Source: Bacillota bacterium
Lineage (GTDB): Bacteria; Bacillota; Clostridia; Peptostreptococcales; Anaerovoracaceae
DNA: 7,102 nucleotides
Direction of reading: 5' to 3'
NCBI GenBank assembly: GCA_016302925.1
Contig: JAEDMR010000101.1
Coordinates: 1-7,102 of the forward strand
In this document: positions 1-5,878 of the stretch, one piece after another
Position numbering within the stretch: position 1 is the first letter of the stretch
Layout: every line of letters begins with the position of its first letter
The notes under the pieces: generated by a model
Told to the model about the DNA's origin: nothing
Database searches by the model: none
The model's input: the letters and a program-made list of their open reading frames with translations, nothing else
Made by a program: the position numbers and the translations under genes

Positions 1-165
1 AAACGCACCACCCGCCCAAAGGAGGAATGCCGCCAAAAGCCCCATAAAGGCCCGGATGGAGGCATCCTTTTTCGCCGACAGCAGGGTAAACAGCAGGAAT
101 ACATTGGCAAACAGCGCAACCATCGGGATCCGTGTGAACAGAAGGTCATTCAGGAATGTCACCAT
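1..165 (-). CDS. N-terminus of a multi-pass membrane protein, possibly a 7TM sensor (partial, cut by window edge)
   Basis: The reading frame opens with ATG at 165 and stays open to position 1, giving 55 residues, so only the amino end is present. An excellent ribosome binding site (GGAGG, then 6 nt, then ATG) supports the start. The ATG overlaps the TGA of the GH3-family gene by 7 nt (ATGGTGA), so the two genes should be translationally coupled. Two hydrophobic stretches are visible, roughly residues 13-30 (IPMVALFANVFLLFTLL) and 40-55 (AFMGLLAAFLLWAGGAF), separated by a short charged loop SAKKDASIR. The pattern of a helix, a short charged loop and then an 'AF..LL.AF.LW' helix resembles the first two helices of 7TM input modules found ahead of histidine kinase or GGDEF domains. 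That is a resemblance only. A transporter or plain membrane protein is equally possible without the remainder. The gene itself is certain; the function is not. Confidence 0.75.
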   Translation of the reverse strand, partial: MVTFLNDLLFTRIPMVALFANVFLLFTLLSAKKDASIRAFMGLLAAFLLWAGGAF

Positions 166-1787
166 CTTCCACCTCCCTGCCGGGCATCTTCGTCCAGAAG
201 ATACTTCAGATCCACCACATCCTGCATGGACGGATTGATCTTGCGGATGGTTCTGCCATACCGCGCTTCATATTTTTTCAGTGTTCCTACCGGAAGGATG
301 GTAACCACCAGCGGCTCCACCCCCAGCAGCTTTTTCAGATCATTGTAATCGTGGTCATAGTGACGGAAATACGCACCAAAATGCTCCCGGATCAGCTGCT
401 CATCCAGATATGCCGCTTCCGGTGTTTCCTCGTCGATTTCCACATAGAAGTGCATATACGACCGCTTATCCCCGTTGTATTCCTTCAGTGCGAACCAGTC
501 TCCCACCGGGAGTCTGGACAGCTTCAGTACCTGCCGGATGCTGTCTTCCGTGATGCGGGTAAACCCGGCAATGTCGATGACGGACGGCACCCGATCCATA
601 TATTCAAACTGCGGGAGCATAACGCCTTCCTTTTCACTGACTGTCCGCAGGCAGCGATACATGTCACCCGGCCGGTAGCGCATAAACGCACCGCCCTTAA
701 ACAGTGTCAGAACGATTTCATACTCCTGATTCGCCTGTACCTCATTCATCAGATAGGTACGCGGCACGAAGGACGGATCTGCTTCGTTTCTCAGCATGTC
801 CTCCTTCGGGATAAATTCATAAAAGGCATTGTCCGGGAAAAAGACAAGTCCGTTTCGGTTCCAGGTTTCCGTTCCCAGGCAGGACGGTTCGGTCCCCCCG
901 TGGATTTCCAGCGGACGTCTGCCCCAGGCAGCTTCCAGTTCATCTTTGAACAGTGCGGTATCCGTTCCCACACAGACAAACCCCTCCAGATCGAACAGGT
1001 CCTTTGGCTGCATCGGTCGACCGTCTCTGCTGCACATGTATTTCGCTTTCAGAATACGATACAGCATGTGCGGCCGGATCCCTGCCAGCTTCTTCAGGGA
1101 GAAAGTTCCTGCAGAAGCAAGCTGCTGGAAATTTTGCGTGATCGTATACACGACGCTGCTCATGCCGAAGAACTGGTCGATACCGCATTTCATGGCATCC
1201 GAAAAGCCTTTTTTATTCTGCTGACTGAAGGAGAGCTCCTTTGCCTCCTCCAGGGAAGGCATAAACCGTATCTCCATTTCCGGTGCGATCAGAAGCGGAA
1301 ACAGCCCGGTGGCATACGGCAGCGGCGCCAGTCCGTAAAGTACCTTTTCCCTCGCATGCACCCGGAATTTCCCCTTCCCATCACTGGTGGAAAGAATCAT
1401 GGCTGCAAGGATATTGGAGGTATATACGTCCAGCATTTCCCGGGTGTAAGGTGCCAGCTTTTTCGGCCGGCTTCCACTCTCCCAGGTGGTTTCCAGCCAG
1501 ACCACCGGCTCTGCAGGAAGCATGTCCTTTTTCTGGTTCAGCAATACCTCTGCATAGTCTTCATATGTCGTCAGCGGAACCGTCCTGCGGAATTCCTCCA
1601 CGGTGGCAGGACATGTCCCTCCCATGATCTTCTTTCCCAGGCCGCACCGGGAATACAGGGCAAGCTGCTCATTCAGAAGGCGGTACTGTATCTGCATGTA
1701 TTCATCCATGGACAGATCCAGAAATCCGCAGTATTCATCCCAGATATCTCCGGGCTGGCATTTTTTCAGCTTTTCTTTAAAACGCAC
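159..1787 (-). CDS. GH3 auxin-responsive-promoter-family protein (acyl-adenylate/amide-forming ANL enzyme)
   Basis: This 542-aa protein has the length and motif order of bacterial GH3 proteins. That branch of the ANL superfamily uses ATP to adenylate a carboxylic acid and, in characterised plant members, joins it to an amino acid. Visible motifs are an unusual ATP-loop, TTWESGSRPKKLAPYT, at residues 100-115; GGTEPSCLGTETW at about 297-309 (equivalent of the Y-G-x-T-E motif); RYRPGDMYR at about 370-378 (equivalent of the R-x-G-D hinge region); and a basic C-terminal stretch GTLKKYEARYGR at 501-512. No signal peptide or membrane helix is seen, so it should be cytoplasmic. I chose the GTG at 1787 because AAAGGAGG (1803-1796) lies 8 nt upstream. 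The in-frame ATG at 1868 would overlap the previous gene by 56 nt and adds a basic tail not expected of the family. It lies 25 nt after the methyltransferase-like gene and runs into the following membrane gene. The substrate is unknown. Confidence 0.85.
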   Translation of the reverse strand: MRFKEKLKKCQPGDIWDEYCGFLDLSMDEYMQIQYRLLNEQLALYSRCGLGKKIMGGTCPATVEEFRRTVPLTTYEDYAEVLLNQKKDMLPAEPVVWLETTWESGSRPKKLAPYTREMLDVYTSNILAAMILSTSDGKGKFRVHAREKVLYGLAPLPYATGLFPLLIAPEMEIRFMPSLEEAKELSFSQQNKKGFSDAMKCGIDQFFGMSSVVYTITQNFQQLASAGTFSLKKLAGIRPHMLYRILKAKYMCSRDGRPMQPKDLFDLEGFVCVGTDTALFKDELEAAWGRRPLEIHGGTEPSCLGTETWNRNGLVFFPDNAFYEFIPKEDMLRNEADPSFVPRTYLMNEVQANQEYEIVLTLFKGGAFMRYRPGDMYRCLRTVSEKEGVMLPQFEYMDRVPSVIDIAGFTRITEDSIRQVLKLSRLPVGDWFALKEYNGDKRSYMHFYVEIDEETPEAAYLDEQLIREHFGAYFRHYDHDYNDLKKLLGVEPLVVTILPVGTLKKYEARYGRTIRKINPSMQDVVDLKYLLDEDARQGGGRW

Positions 1788-1812
1788 TGCGTCCGCCTCC
1801 TTTCCACAGTTT

Positions 1813-2346
1813 TCAGTCTTTTTTCCTCTTCGGAAACAGATAGGGAACTTCTTCTTTATATTTCTCATACCCCTGCAGGTACACCGGGAAGAACCATTTG
1901 TCCTGCAGAAAAGTATAAAACAGGTTCATCAGTGCAAGCCATACTGCACTGCCCATGCCATCGGGATACATCACGCCAAACCCCAGACTGCAGAGCAGAA
2001 AGCACCAGACACCGGGGTGCCGAATCATTCCGTAAATGCCGCTCCGGCTGACTTTCCCTGCCGCTGCGTCATCCTGCACATATCCCTCTTTTTTCGGGCC
2101 ACCTGTCAGTACCAGAATATAGAGTATCAGACCGGTTCCCAGAACCGCTGCGCCTCCCGTCATCTGCAGTCCGGAGGCTGCAGGCAGCGTGCAGGCCATG
2201 CCGGCAAAATCGATCAGCAGCAGGCCGGTTCCCAGCAGGAACCAGGGATTCTTTCTCTTCGTTTTCTTCTCTGCACTGAGGCACTTTTGATATTCAAACA
2301 GTATCAGAAGACCAAATGAAAACATTCCGAGTGCTGTCCAGATCAT
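1813..2346 (-). CDS. Small integral membrane protein of the ICMT/PEMT-like methyltransferase type
   Basis: This 177-aa protein has about four to five hydrophobic segments (roughly residues 3-20, 35-53, 63-81, 113-127, 131-148). In its second half it shows the pattern of isoprenylcysteine carboxyl methyltransferase and phospholipid methyltransferase relatives: GIYGMIRHPG at 103-112, then a membrane hairpin, then QGYEKYKEEVPYLFPKR at 158-174. In those families this C-terminal part binds S-adenosylmethionine and methylates a lipid or a lipid-like carboxylate at the membrane. The acidic pair usual before the final segment (EE) reads QD here (residues 148-149), so activity is not assured. The ATG overlaps the DegV stop codon as ATGA and is preceded by GGAGAAGGAAG, indicating coupling. 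Co-occurrence with a fatty-acid binder and a GH3-type enzyme hints at a lipid or acyl substrate, which is inference. It could also be a non-catalytic membrane homologue. Confidence 0.65.
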   Translation of the reverse strand: MIWTALGMFSFGLLILFEYQKCLSAEKKTKRKNPWFLLGTGLLLIDFAGMACTLPAASGLQMTGGAAVLGTGLILYILVLTGGPKKEGYVQDDAAAGKVSRSGIYGMIRHPGVWCFLLCSLGFGVMYPDGMGSAVWLALMNLFYTFLQDKWFFPVYLQGYEKYKEEVPYLFPKRKKD

Positions 2347-3212
2347 AATGCTTCCTTCTCCGTAAAGGAAATGCCGGCACAGCCCGTCCCGGTATAGATA
2401 CCGATGACCGGTCCCACCGGCTCAATCCGTATTTCCGCCTGCGGGACGCTTTCCAAAAGCAGGTTCTTCAGTTCCTCTGCCCGCTGAGGAGCTGCTGCAT
2501 GAAAGACCGTCACCGGTTTATCATAATCGCCGTTTCGGATAAACTGCTCGCTGATCTTCTTCATACCGGCCGGGAAATTTCGGGAAATGCCGAATTCTCT
2601 GACCAGCCCATCCGAAAAACGCAGCAGCGGACGGATTCCCAGCATGCTCACCGTGCGTGCAGTGATGGCTCCGACTCTTCCGCCCTTCCTGGCATTTTCC
2701 AGTGATTCCAGCACGAAATATACACCGATTCGATGCTGCAGACCAGTCAGCCTTTCCATAATCTCTGCAGCGCGCATTCCGATTTCCGCCATTTCATGGG
2801 CTGCCCGAACCATCTCCGCCATGCCGTGAGAGCACTGCTGCGTATCATAAACATACAACGGAACCTCCAGTCCCTGCCGTTTCACCAGGTCTGCAGCAGC
2901 CCTGGCCGCAGCGAAGCATCCGGACATCTGGGACGTGATCATCAGACAGAGAACTTCTTCTCCTTCTTCCGCTGCACGTCGAAAAGCCCTCACATAGTCT
3001 GCCATGGAGGGCTGGGAGCTGGTTGGCAGCGTATCCGCAGCCTGCAGCTTTTCGTAAAACTCATCTGCGGTAATATCCACCATGTTGCGGTATTCCTGAT
3101 CTTCGAAAATCACCTTATCAGGAATCATCTCGATGCCTAGTTCTTCCGACTCCGTCAGGGACATGTCACATCCTGTATGAGTCACCAGCTTTACGTTCTT
3201 CTTCTGTATCAT
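2343..3212 (-). CDS. DegV family protein (FakB-like fatty-acid-binding protein)
   Basis: This 289-aa protein covers the full length of the DegV fold. DegV/FakB proteins enclose a fatty acid and present its carboxylate to the kinase FakA, forming acyl-phosphate for phospholipid synthesis. Landmarks are VKLVTHTGCDMS near the N-terminus (relatives usually read VTDST), LPTSSQPS at about 62-69, ITSQMSG at 92-98 (carboxylate-binding loop), FVLESLENARKGGR at 166-179 with the conserved arginine, and GPVIGIYTGTGCAGISF at 267-283. In the last motif the family's usual histidine (GPVIGTHxGPG) is tyrosine. I chose ATG 3212 because AAGAGG (3224-3219) lies 6 nt upstream and the length then matches the family. 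An upstream in-frame ATG at 3254, preceded by a weaker GGTGG, would add 14 residues and cannot be excluded. It is the first gene of the minus-strand operon and is transcribed away from the FakA-like gene, its likely functional partner. Confidence 0.9.
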   Translation of the reverse strand: MIQKKNVKLVTHTGCDMSLTESEELGIEMIPDKVIFEDQEYRNMVDITADEFYEKLQAADTLPTSSQPSMADYVRAFRRAAEEGEEVLCLMITSQMSGCFAAARAAADLVKRQGLEVPLYVYDTQQCSHGMAEMVRAAHEMAEIGMRAAEIMERLTGLQHRIGVYFVLESLENARKGGRVGAITARTVSMLGIRPLLRFSDGLVREFGISRNFPAGMKKISEQFIRNGDYDKPVTVFHAAAPQRAEELKNLLLESVPQAEIRIEPVGPVIGIYTGTGCAGISFTEKEAL

Positions 3213-3286
3213 ATCCTGCCTCTTGCCGATGGCACCGTTTCCGGTTTCGGTCATGCTGAACCACCATAAAAAAACTATACATACTC

Positions 3287-3315
3287 ATAATAATATATAT
3301 TTTCGTAGATTACAA
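3287..3315 (-). promoter_or_regulatory. Probable sigma-A-type promoter for the DegV-GH3 operon
   Basis: On the minus strand TTGTAA (3315-3310) and TATTAT (3292-3287) are separated by exactly 17 nt. They match the -35 consensus at 4 of 6 and the -10 consensus at 5 of 6 positions. Transcription would start near 3280, leaving a leader of about 68 nt before the preferred DegV start at 3212, or about 26 nt before the alternative start at 3254. The region is very AT-rich, so chance matches are likely and other AT-rich hexamers nearby could serve instead. Confidence 0.4.
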
Positions 3316-3358
3316 GAATAAGTTGAACATGGATCACTGAAAATCCCCATCACGACCC

Positions 3359-3387
3359 TTGTTTCCGATGAAAAAAAAGCATATAAT
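3359..3387 (+). promoter_or_regulatory. Probable sigma-A-type promoter for the FakA-like gene
   Basis: TTGTTT (3359-3364) and a perfect TATAAT (3382-3387) are separated by 17 nt that include an A-tract. The expected transcription start is near 3394, giving a leader of about 47 nt to the ATG at 3441. The -35 matches consensus only in its TTG half, while the -10 is perfect. The -10 lies inside a palindrome (3380-3398), which suggests the promoter may be regulated by a bound repressor. Confidence 0.5.
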
Positions 3388-3398
3388 AGCATTATATG
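3380..3398. promoter_or_regulatory. Palindrome over the -10 region, candidate operator
   Basis: CATATAATAGCATTATATG has two perfect 8-bp arms (CATATAAT and ATTATATG) around a 3-nt centre. It covers the TATAAT box and the predicted start point of the FakA-like gene, where a dimeric repressor would block transcription. It does not match the FapR or FabT sites as I remember them. TATAAT-containing palindromes can also arise by chance in AT-rich DNA, so regulator binding is inference. Confidence 0.4.
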
Positions 3399-3440
3399 TT
3401 TTGACAAAATCAGAAAATAATATTTTTTAAGAGGTAAACT

Positions 3441-4343
3441 ATGTCAAAAACCCTTGATGGTCTGCAGTTTCGCAGCGGCTTTCTGGCGGCGGCAAGAAAT
3501 CTGCAGCAGCAAAAAGAAACGCTGAACCAGCTGAATGTCTTTCCTGTTGCAGACAGAGATACCGGCATCAATATGGCGCTCACCATAAAAAAAACAGCCG
3601 ACCAGCTTCCTGCATCCGGAACGCCGGCGCAGATCATGGAGGAGGCATGTCTTTCCCTTCTGGAATATTCCCATGGAAATTCCGGAACCATTCTTGCTCT
3701 TTTTTTTGAAGGCTTCACCGCAGCGCTTCCGCAGGAAACGGCGGTGAACGGTCATCAGCTGGCCCGTGCATTTCAGCAAGGTGCTGATCTGGCCTGGTCC
3801 GGCGTGGCACATCCTGTTGCAGGCACGATACTCTCTGTTGCTTCCCAAAGCGCAGAAGCCGGTCTCTCCATGACCGAAATCACCGATGACGCCGGACAGA
3901 TCATGAAGCGGATCACCGATGAAGCCCATGCAGCCCTGCTTCTGACCCCGCTGCAGAATCCTGTTCTACGCTCCTGCCGGACTGCGGATGCCGGCGCTCT
4001 GGGCTTCTGCCTGATTCTGGACGGCCTTCTGGAAGCTTTCGCACCGGAATATCCGCCGCTGTCCTATCCGCCGCTGAAACTGCCGGAAGCACCGGTTTCC
4101 TCCCACATGCCGCTGACGCAGCGCTACTGTACGGAATTCGTGCTTTCCCTCCGTGAAGAAGCAGAGGAAGCGCAGCTCCGCCAGGTGCTGCAGCCTCTCG
4201 GCGAATTCTTCCTTCTGGTGTCACGTGGACCGCTGTGCAAAGTACATATCCATACGAATGATCCCAAGAAAGTGCTTACGCTGGCTTCCGGTTTCGGCAC
4301 GCTGCAGTCAACGAAAACAGAGGATATGACGCAGCAGGTCTGA
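3441..4343 (+). CDS. Short FakA-like DAK/DhaL-domain kinase lacking the C-terminal domain
   Basis: This 300-aa protein matches the first two domains of fatty acid kinase FakA, which phosphorylates fatty acids carried by FakB (DegV) proteins. The DhaL/DAK ATP domain (about 1-205) shows NVFPVADRDTGINMALT at 32-48, with the two metal-binding aspartates D38 and D40 but Arg in place of Gly between them. It also shows SHGNSGTI at 77-84, PVAGTILSV at 125-133 and TADAGALGF at 181-189. The middle domain shows RYCTEFVL at 228-235 (Cys230) and KVHIHTNDP at 267-275 (His269, His271), matching the Cys and His-x-His of FakA. The protein ends at about the point where canonical FakA (about 550 aa) enters its DegV-like C-terminal domain. 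AAGAGG 6-7 nt before the ATG supports the start. It faces away from the DegV gene across a shared intergenic region, supporting a paired role. It is probably single-gene transcribed, as it converges on pilT. No downstream continuation of the C-terminal domain is seen. Confidence 0.88.
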   Translation: MSKTLDGLQFRSGFLAAARNLQQQKETLNQLNVFPVADRDTGINMALTIKKTADQLPASGTPAQIMEEACLSLLEYSHGNSGTILALFFEGFTAALPQETAVNGHQLARAFQQGADLAWSGVAHPVAGTILSVASQSAEAGLSMTEITDDAGQIMKRITDEAHAALLLTPLQNPVLRSCRTADAGALGFCLILDGLLEAFAPEYPPLSYPPLKLPEAPVSSHMPLTQRYCTEFVLSLREEAEEAQLRQVLQPLGEFFLLVSRGPLCKVHIHTNDPKKVLTLASGFGTLQSTKTEDMTQQV

Positions 4344-4352
4344 CCGCTGCTG
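4332..4352. other. Imperfect hairpin at the convergent gene junction
   Basis: CAGCAG (4332-4337) pairs with CTGCTG (4347-4352) around the stop codon of the FakA-like gene, with a poorly pairing 9-nt centre. There is no run of T on either strand after it, so it does not qualify as an intrinsic terminator. It is the only secondary structure I noticed between the two convergent genes, whose stop codons are 14 nt apart. Confidence 0.2.
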
Positions 4353-4357
4353 TATTC

Positions 4358-5419
4358 CTATTCTCCCATCCTGCGCACCATCTGTTCCCGGTTTTCTGCG
4401 TATTTCCGTGCTGTCTCTGCATCAATGGTACCTGCCTGGTACAGCTGGAGAATGGATTGATCCATGGTGGTCATTCCTTCGGAAGCCCCGGCAGCCAGAG
4501 CCATAGCCATCTGATGTACCTTTCTCTCCCGGATCTGCGTTCGGATCGCATCGTTGAGGTGCATGATCTCAAAGGCCGGCACCAGTCCGCCCTCCTGATC
4601 CGGTAAAAGCTGCTGTGAAACCACAGTTTTCAGCACCGTAGAAAGCTGCATTCGGATCTGCTCCTGCTGGCCGGCAGGAAAGACGTCAACAACCCGGTTT
4701 ACGGCATGGACGGCTCCCTGGGTATGCAGGGTGGCAAGTACCAGATGTCCGGTTTCGGCTGCTGTCATGGCTGTCTGTATCGTATCGATGTCCCGCATTT
4801 CCCCCAGTTGAATCACATCGGGTGCCTGCCGCAGGCAGGCGCGGAGTCCTGACAGAAAATCTTTCGTATCCACCGCGATTTCACGCTGACTGACAATGCT
4901 CTTCTGGTTTCTGTGCAGGAATTCGATCGGGTCCTCCAGCGTAACGATATGGCAGCTTCTGGTTCTGTTGATCCGATCGATCAGACATGCCTGGGTCGTG
5001 GATTTTCCACTGCCTGCCGTTCCGGCAAACAGAACCAGCCCGCTTCGCAGTTCCGCCAGCTTCATGACTTCTTCCGGAATATGATATGCCTGCCAGTCCG
5101 GAATTTCAAATGCGACAATACGGATCACTGCAGCCATGGATCCTCTCTGTCGATAAGTATTCACGCGGAAGCGTGCAAGGCCCGGCACTGCAAAAGAAAA
5201 ATCATCATCCCCGTCCCGCAGGTAGGTGTCCTGCGCGCGATCTGCCATCTGAAATATTTCATGAATCAATGCGCTGCTCTCAGGCGGCAGGAGCTTTTCT
5301 TCACGCAGTGGGCAGATCTGCCCTTCAATTTTCTCGCTGACAGGCCCGCCGGCTACAAAAAACAGATCCGACGCACCGTCATGAACGGCTCTTTTCAGGT
5401 ATTCCATCAGCACTCCCAT
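4358..5419 (-). CDS. pilT: PilT, type IV pilus retraction ATPase
   Basis: This 353-aa protein is a complete PilT, the hexameric cytoplasmic ATPase that disassembles type IV pili and powers retraction. It has the N-terminal PAS-like region beginning GASDLFF at 15-21 (usually ASDLHL), Walker A GTAGSGKST at 133-141, the Asp box TLEDPIEF at 160-167, Walker B DVIQLGEMRD at 201-210, the His box ATLHT at 229-233, and AIRTQIRE at 291-298. The last is the equivalent of the AIRNLIRE motif that marks PilT and is needed for retraction. The GEMRD form of Walker B and that motif separate it from the assembly ATPases PilB/GspE. The ATG at 5419 lies 6 nt after the stop of the preceding gene and uses AGGAGGAG, which overlaps that gene's last codons; an internal ATG at codon 5 is a weaker alternative. 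It is the last gene of the pilus operon. Confidence 0.95.
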   Translation of the reverse strand: MGVLMEYLKRAVHDGASDLFFVAGGPVSEKIEGQICPLREEKLLPPESSALIHEIFQMADRAQDTYLRDGDDDFSFAVPGLARFRVNTYRQRGSMAAVIRIVAFEIPDWQAYHIPEEVMKLAELRSGLVLFAGTAGSGKSTTQACLIDRINRTRSCHIVTLEDPIEFLHRNQKSIVSQREIAVDTKDFLSGLRACLRQAPDVIQLGEMRDIDTIQTAMTAAETGHLVLATLHTQGAVHAVNRVVDVFPAGQQEQIRMQLSTVLKTVVSQQLLPDQEGGLVPAFEIMHLNDAIRTQIRERKVHQMAMALAAGASEGMTTMDQSILQLYQAGTIDAETARKYAENREQMVRRMGE

Positions 5420-5425
5420 GTAATT

Positions 5426-5878
5426 TTACTCCTCCTGTTCTGCCTCTCCATCCCACAGATTCAGCGTATCTTCACGTTCCCAGCTGACCGTCGATACGAT
5501 TTTCCACTGGAGAATTTCGTATCCGCGCACTTTCTGATTTATACGTACTTTCACTTCCAGTTCCTGTGTGTCGGAAACCGGACAGGAATAGATATATGTC
5601 GTGTTCACTTCCTGCTTCCCATTGTTTTCGGAAATACACGCCACGCCGTCCGGTATCGTTCCGCGCCGCAGACTGTTCAGGATTTCCTCTGCCCTGCAGT
5701 CTGCCGCATACCGTGCCTGCACCGCCGCATAAGACTGCTCTGCCAGACGACGATCTGCCTGCGCGGAGGAAATCGACAATACTGCAAAGATACTCATGCA
5801 CAACACAGCGAATACCGTGATCAGCGAACACACACCGATGGCCGAAAATCCTTTTCTTTCCCGATCATTCCGATTCAT
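5426..5878 (-). CDS. One-pass type IV pilus accessory protein (PilX/GspK-like minor pilin candidate)
   Basis: This 150-aa protein has a short basic leader MNRNDRERKG, then FSAIGVCSLITVFAV and further hydrophobic residues to about 38, then a polar, probably extracellular domain. The leader-G-F-hydrophobic order is that of a type IV prepilin cut after Gly10, but the mature position 5 is Gly instead of the usual Glu, as in GspK/PilX-like tip pilins. The domain has two cysteines (61 and 81) plus one at 99. A YEILQWKIV segment (120-128) precedes an acidic tail. I chose ATG 5878 because AGGAGG (5891-5886) lies 7 nt upstream and the ATG overlaps the previous stop as ATGA. A TTG at 5899 in the same frame lies upstream of that ribosome binding site and is rejected. 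It sits directly before pilT. The role is inferred from structure and neighbours; I recall no characterised homologue. Confidence 0.75.
   Translation of the reverse strand: MNRNDRERKGFSAIGVCSLITVFAVLCMSIFAVLSISSAQADRRLAEQSYAAVQARYAADCRAEEILNSLRRGTIPDGVACISENNGKQEVNTTYIYSCPVSDTQELEVKVRINQKVRGYEILQWKIVSTVSWEREDTLNLWDGEAEQEE

Noticed and set aside
156..2051. A 631-codon open frame on the plus strand
   Set aside because: It lies antisense to the GH3 and membrane-protein genes, which have good ribosome binding sites and recognisable families. Its translation is rich in His, Cys, Arg and Gln and resembles no family. It is a codon-bias shadow.
3391..3420. TATAAT on the minus strand within the palindrome as a promoter for the DegV operon
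   Set aside because: It arises from the palindrome itself. Hexamers 15-18 nt upstream on that strand (TTATTT, TTTTCT) are poor -35 matches, and the TTGTAA/TATTAT pair closer to DegV is better.
3401..3426. Perfect TTGACA at 3401 as the -35 of a plus-strand promoter
   Set aside because: The nearest TATTTT is only 14 nt away, and at 16-18 nt only T-rich, poor -10 sequences occur. The start point would also fall in or near the ribosome binding site.
4332..4352. Intrinsic terminator for the FakA-like gene or pilT
   Set aside because: The stem is only 6 bp with a poorly pairing centre, and no T-run follows on either strand.
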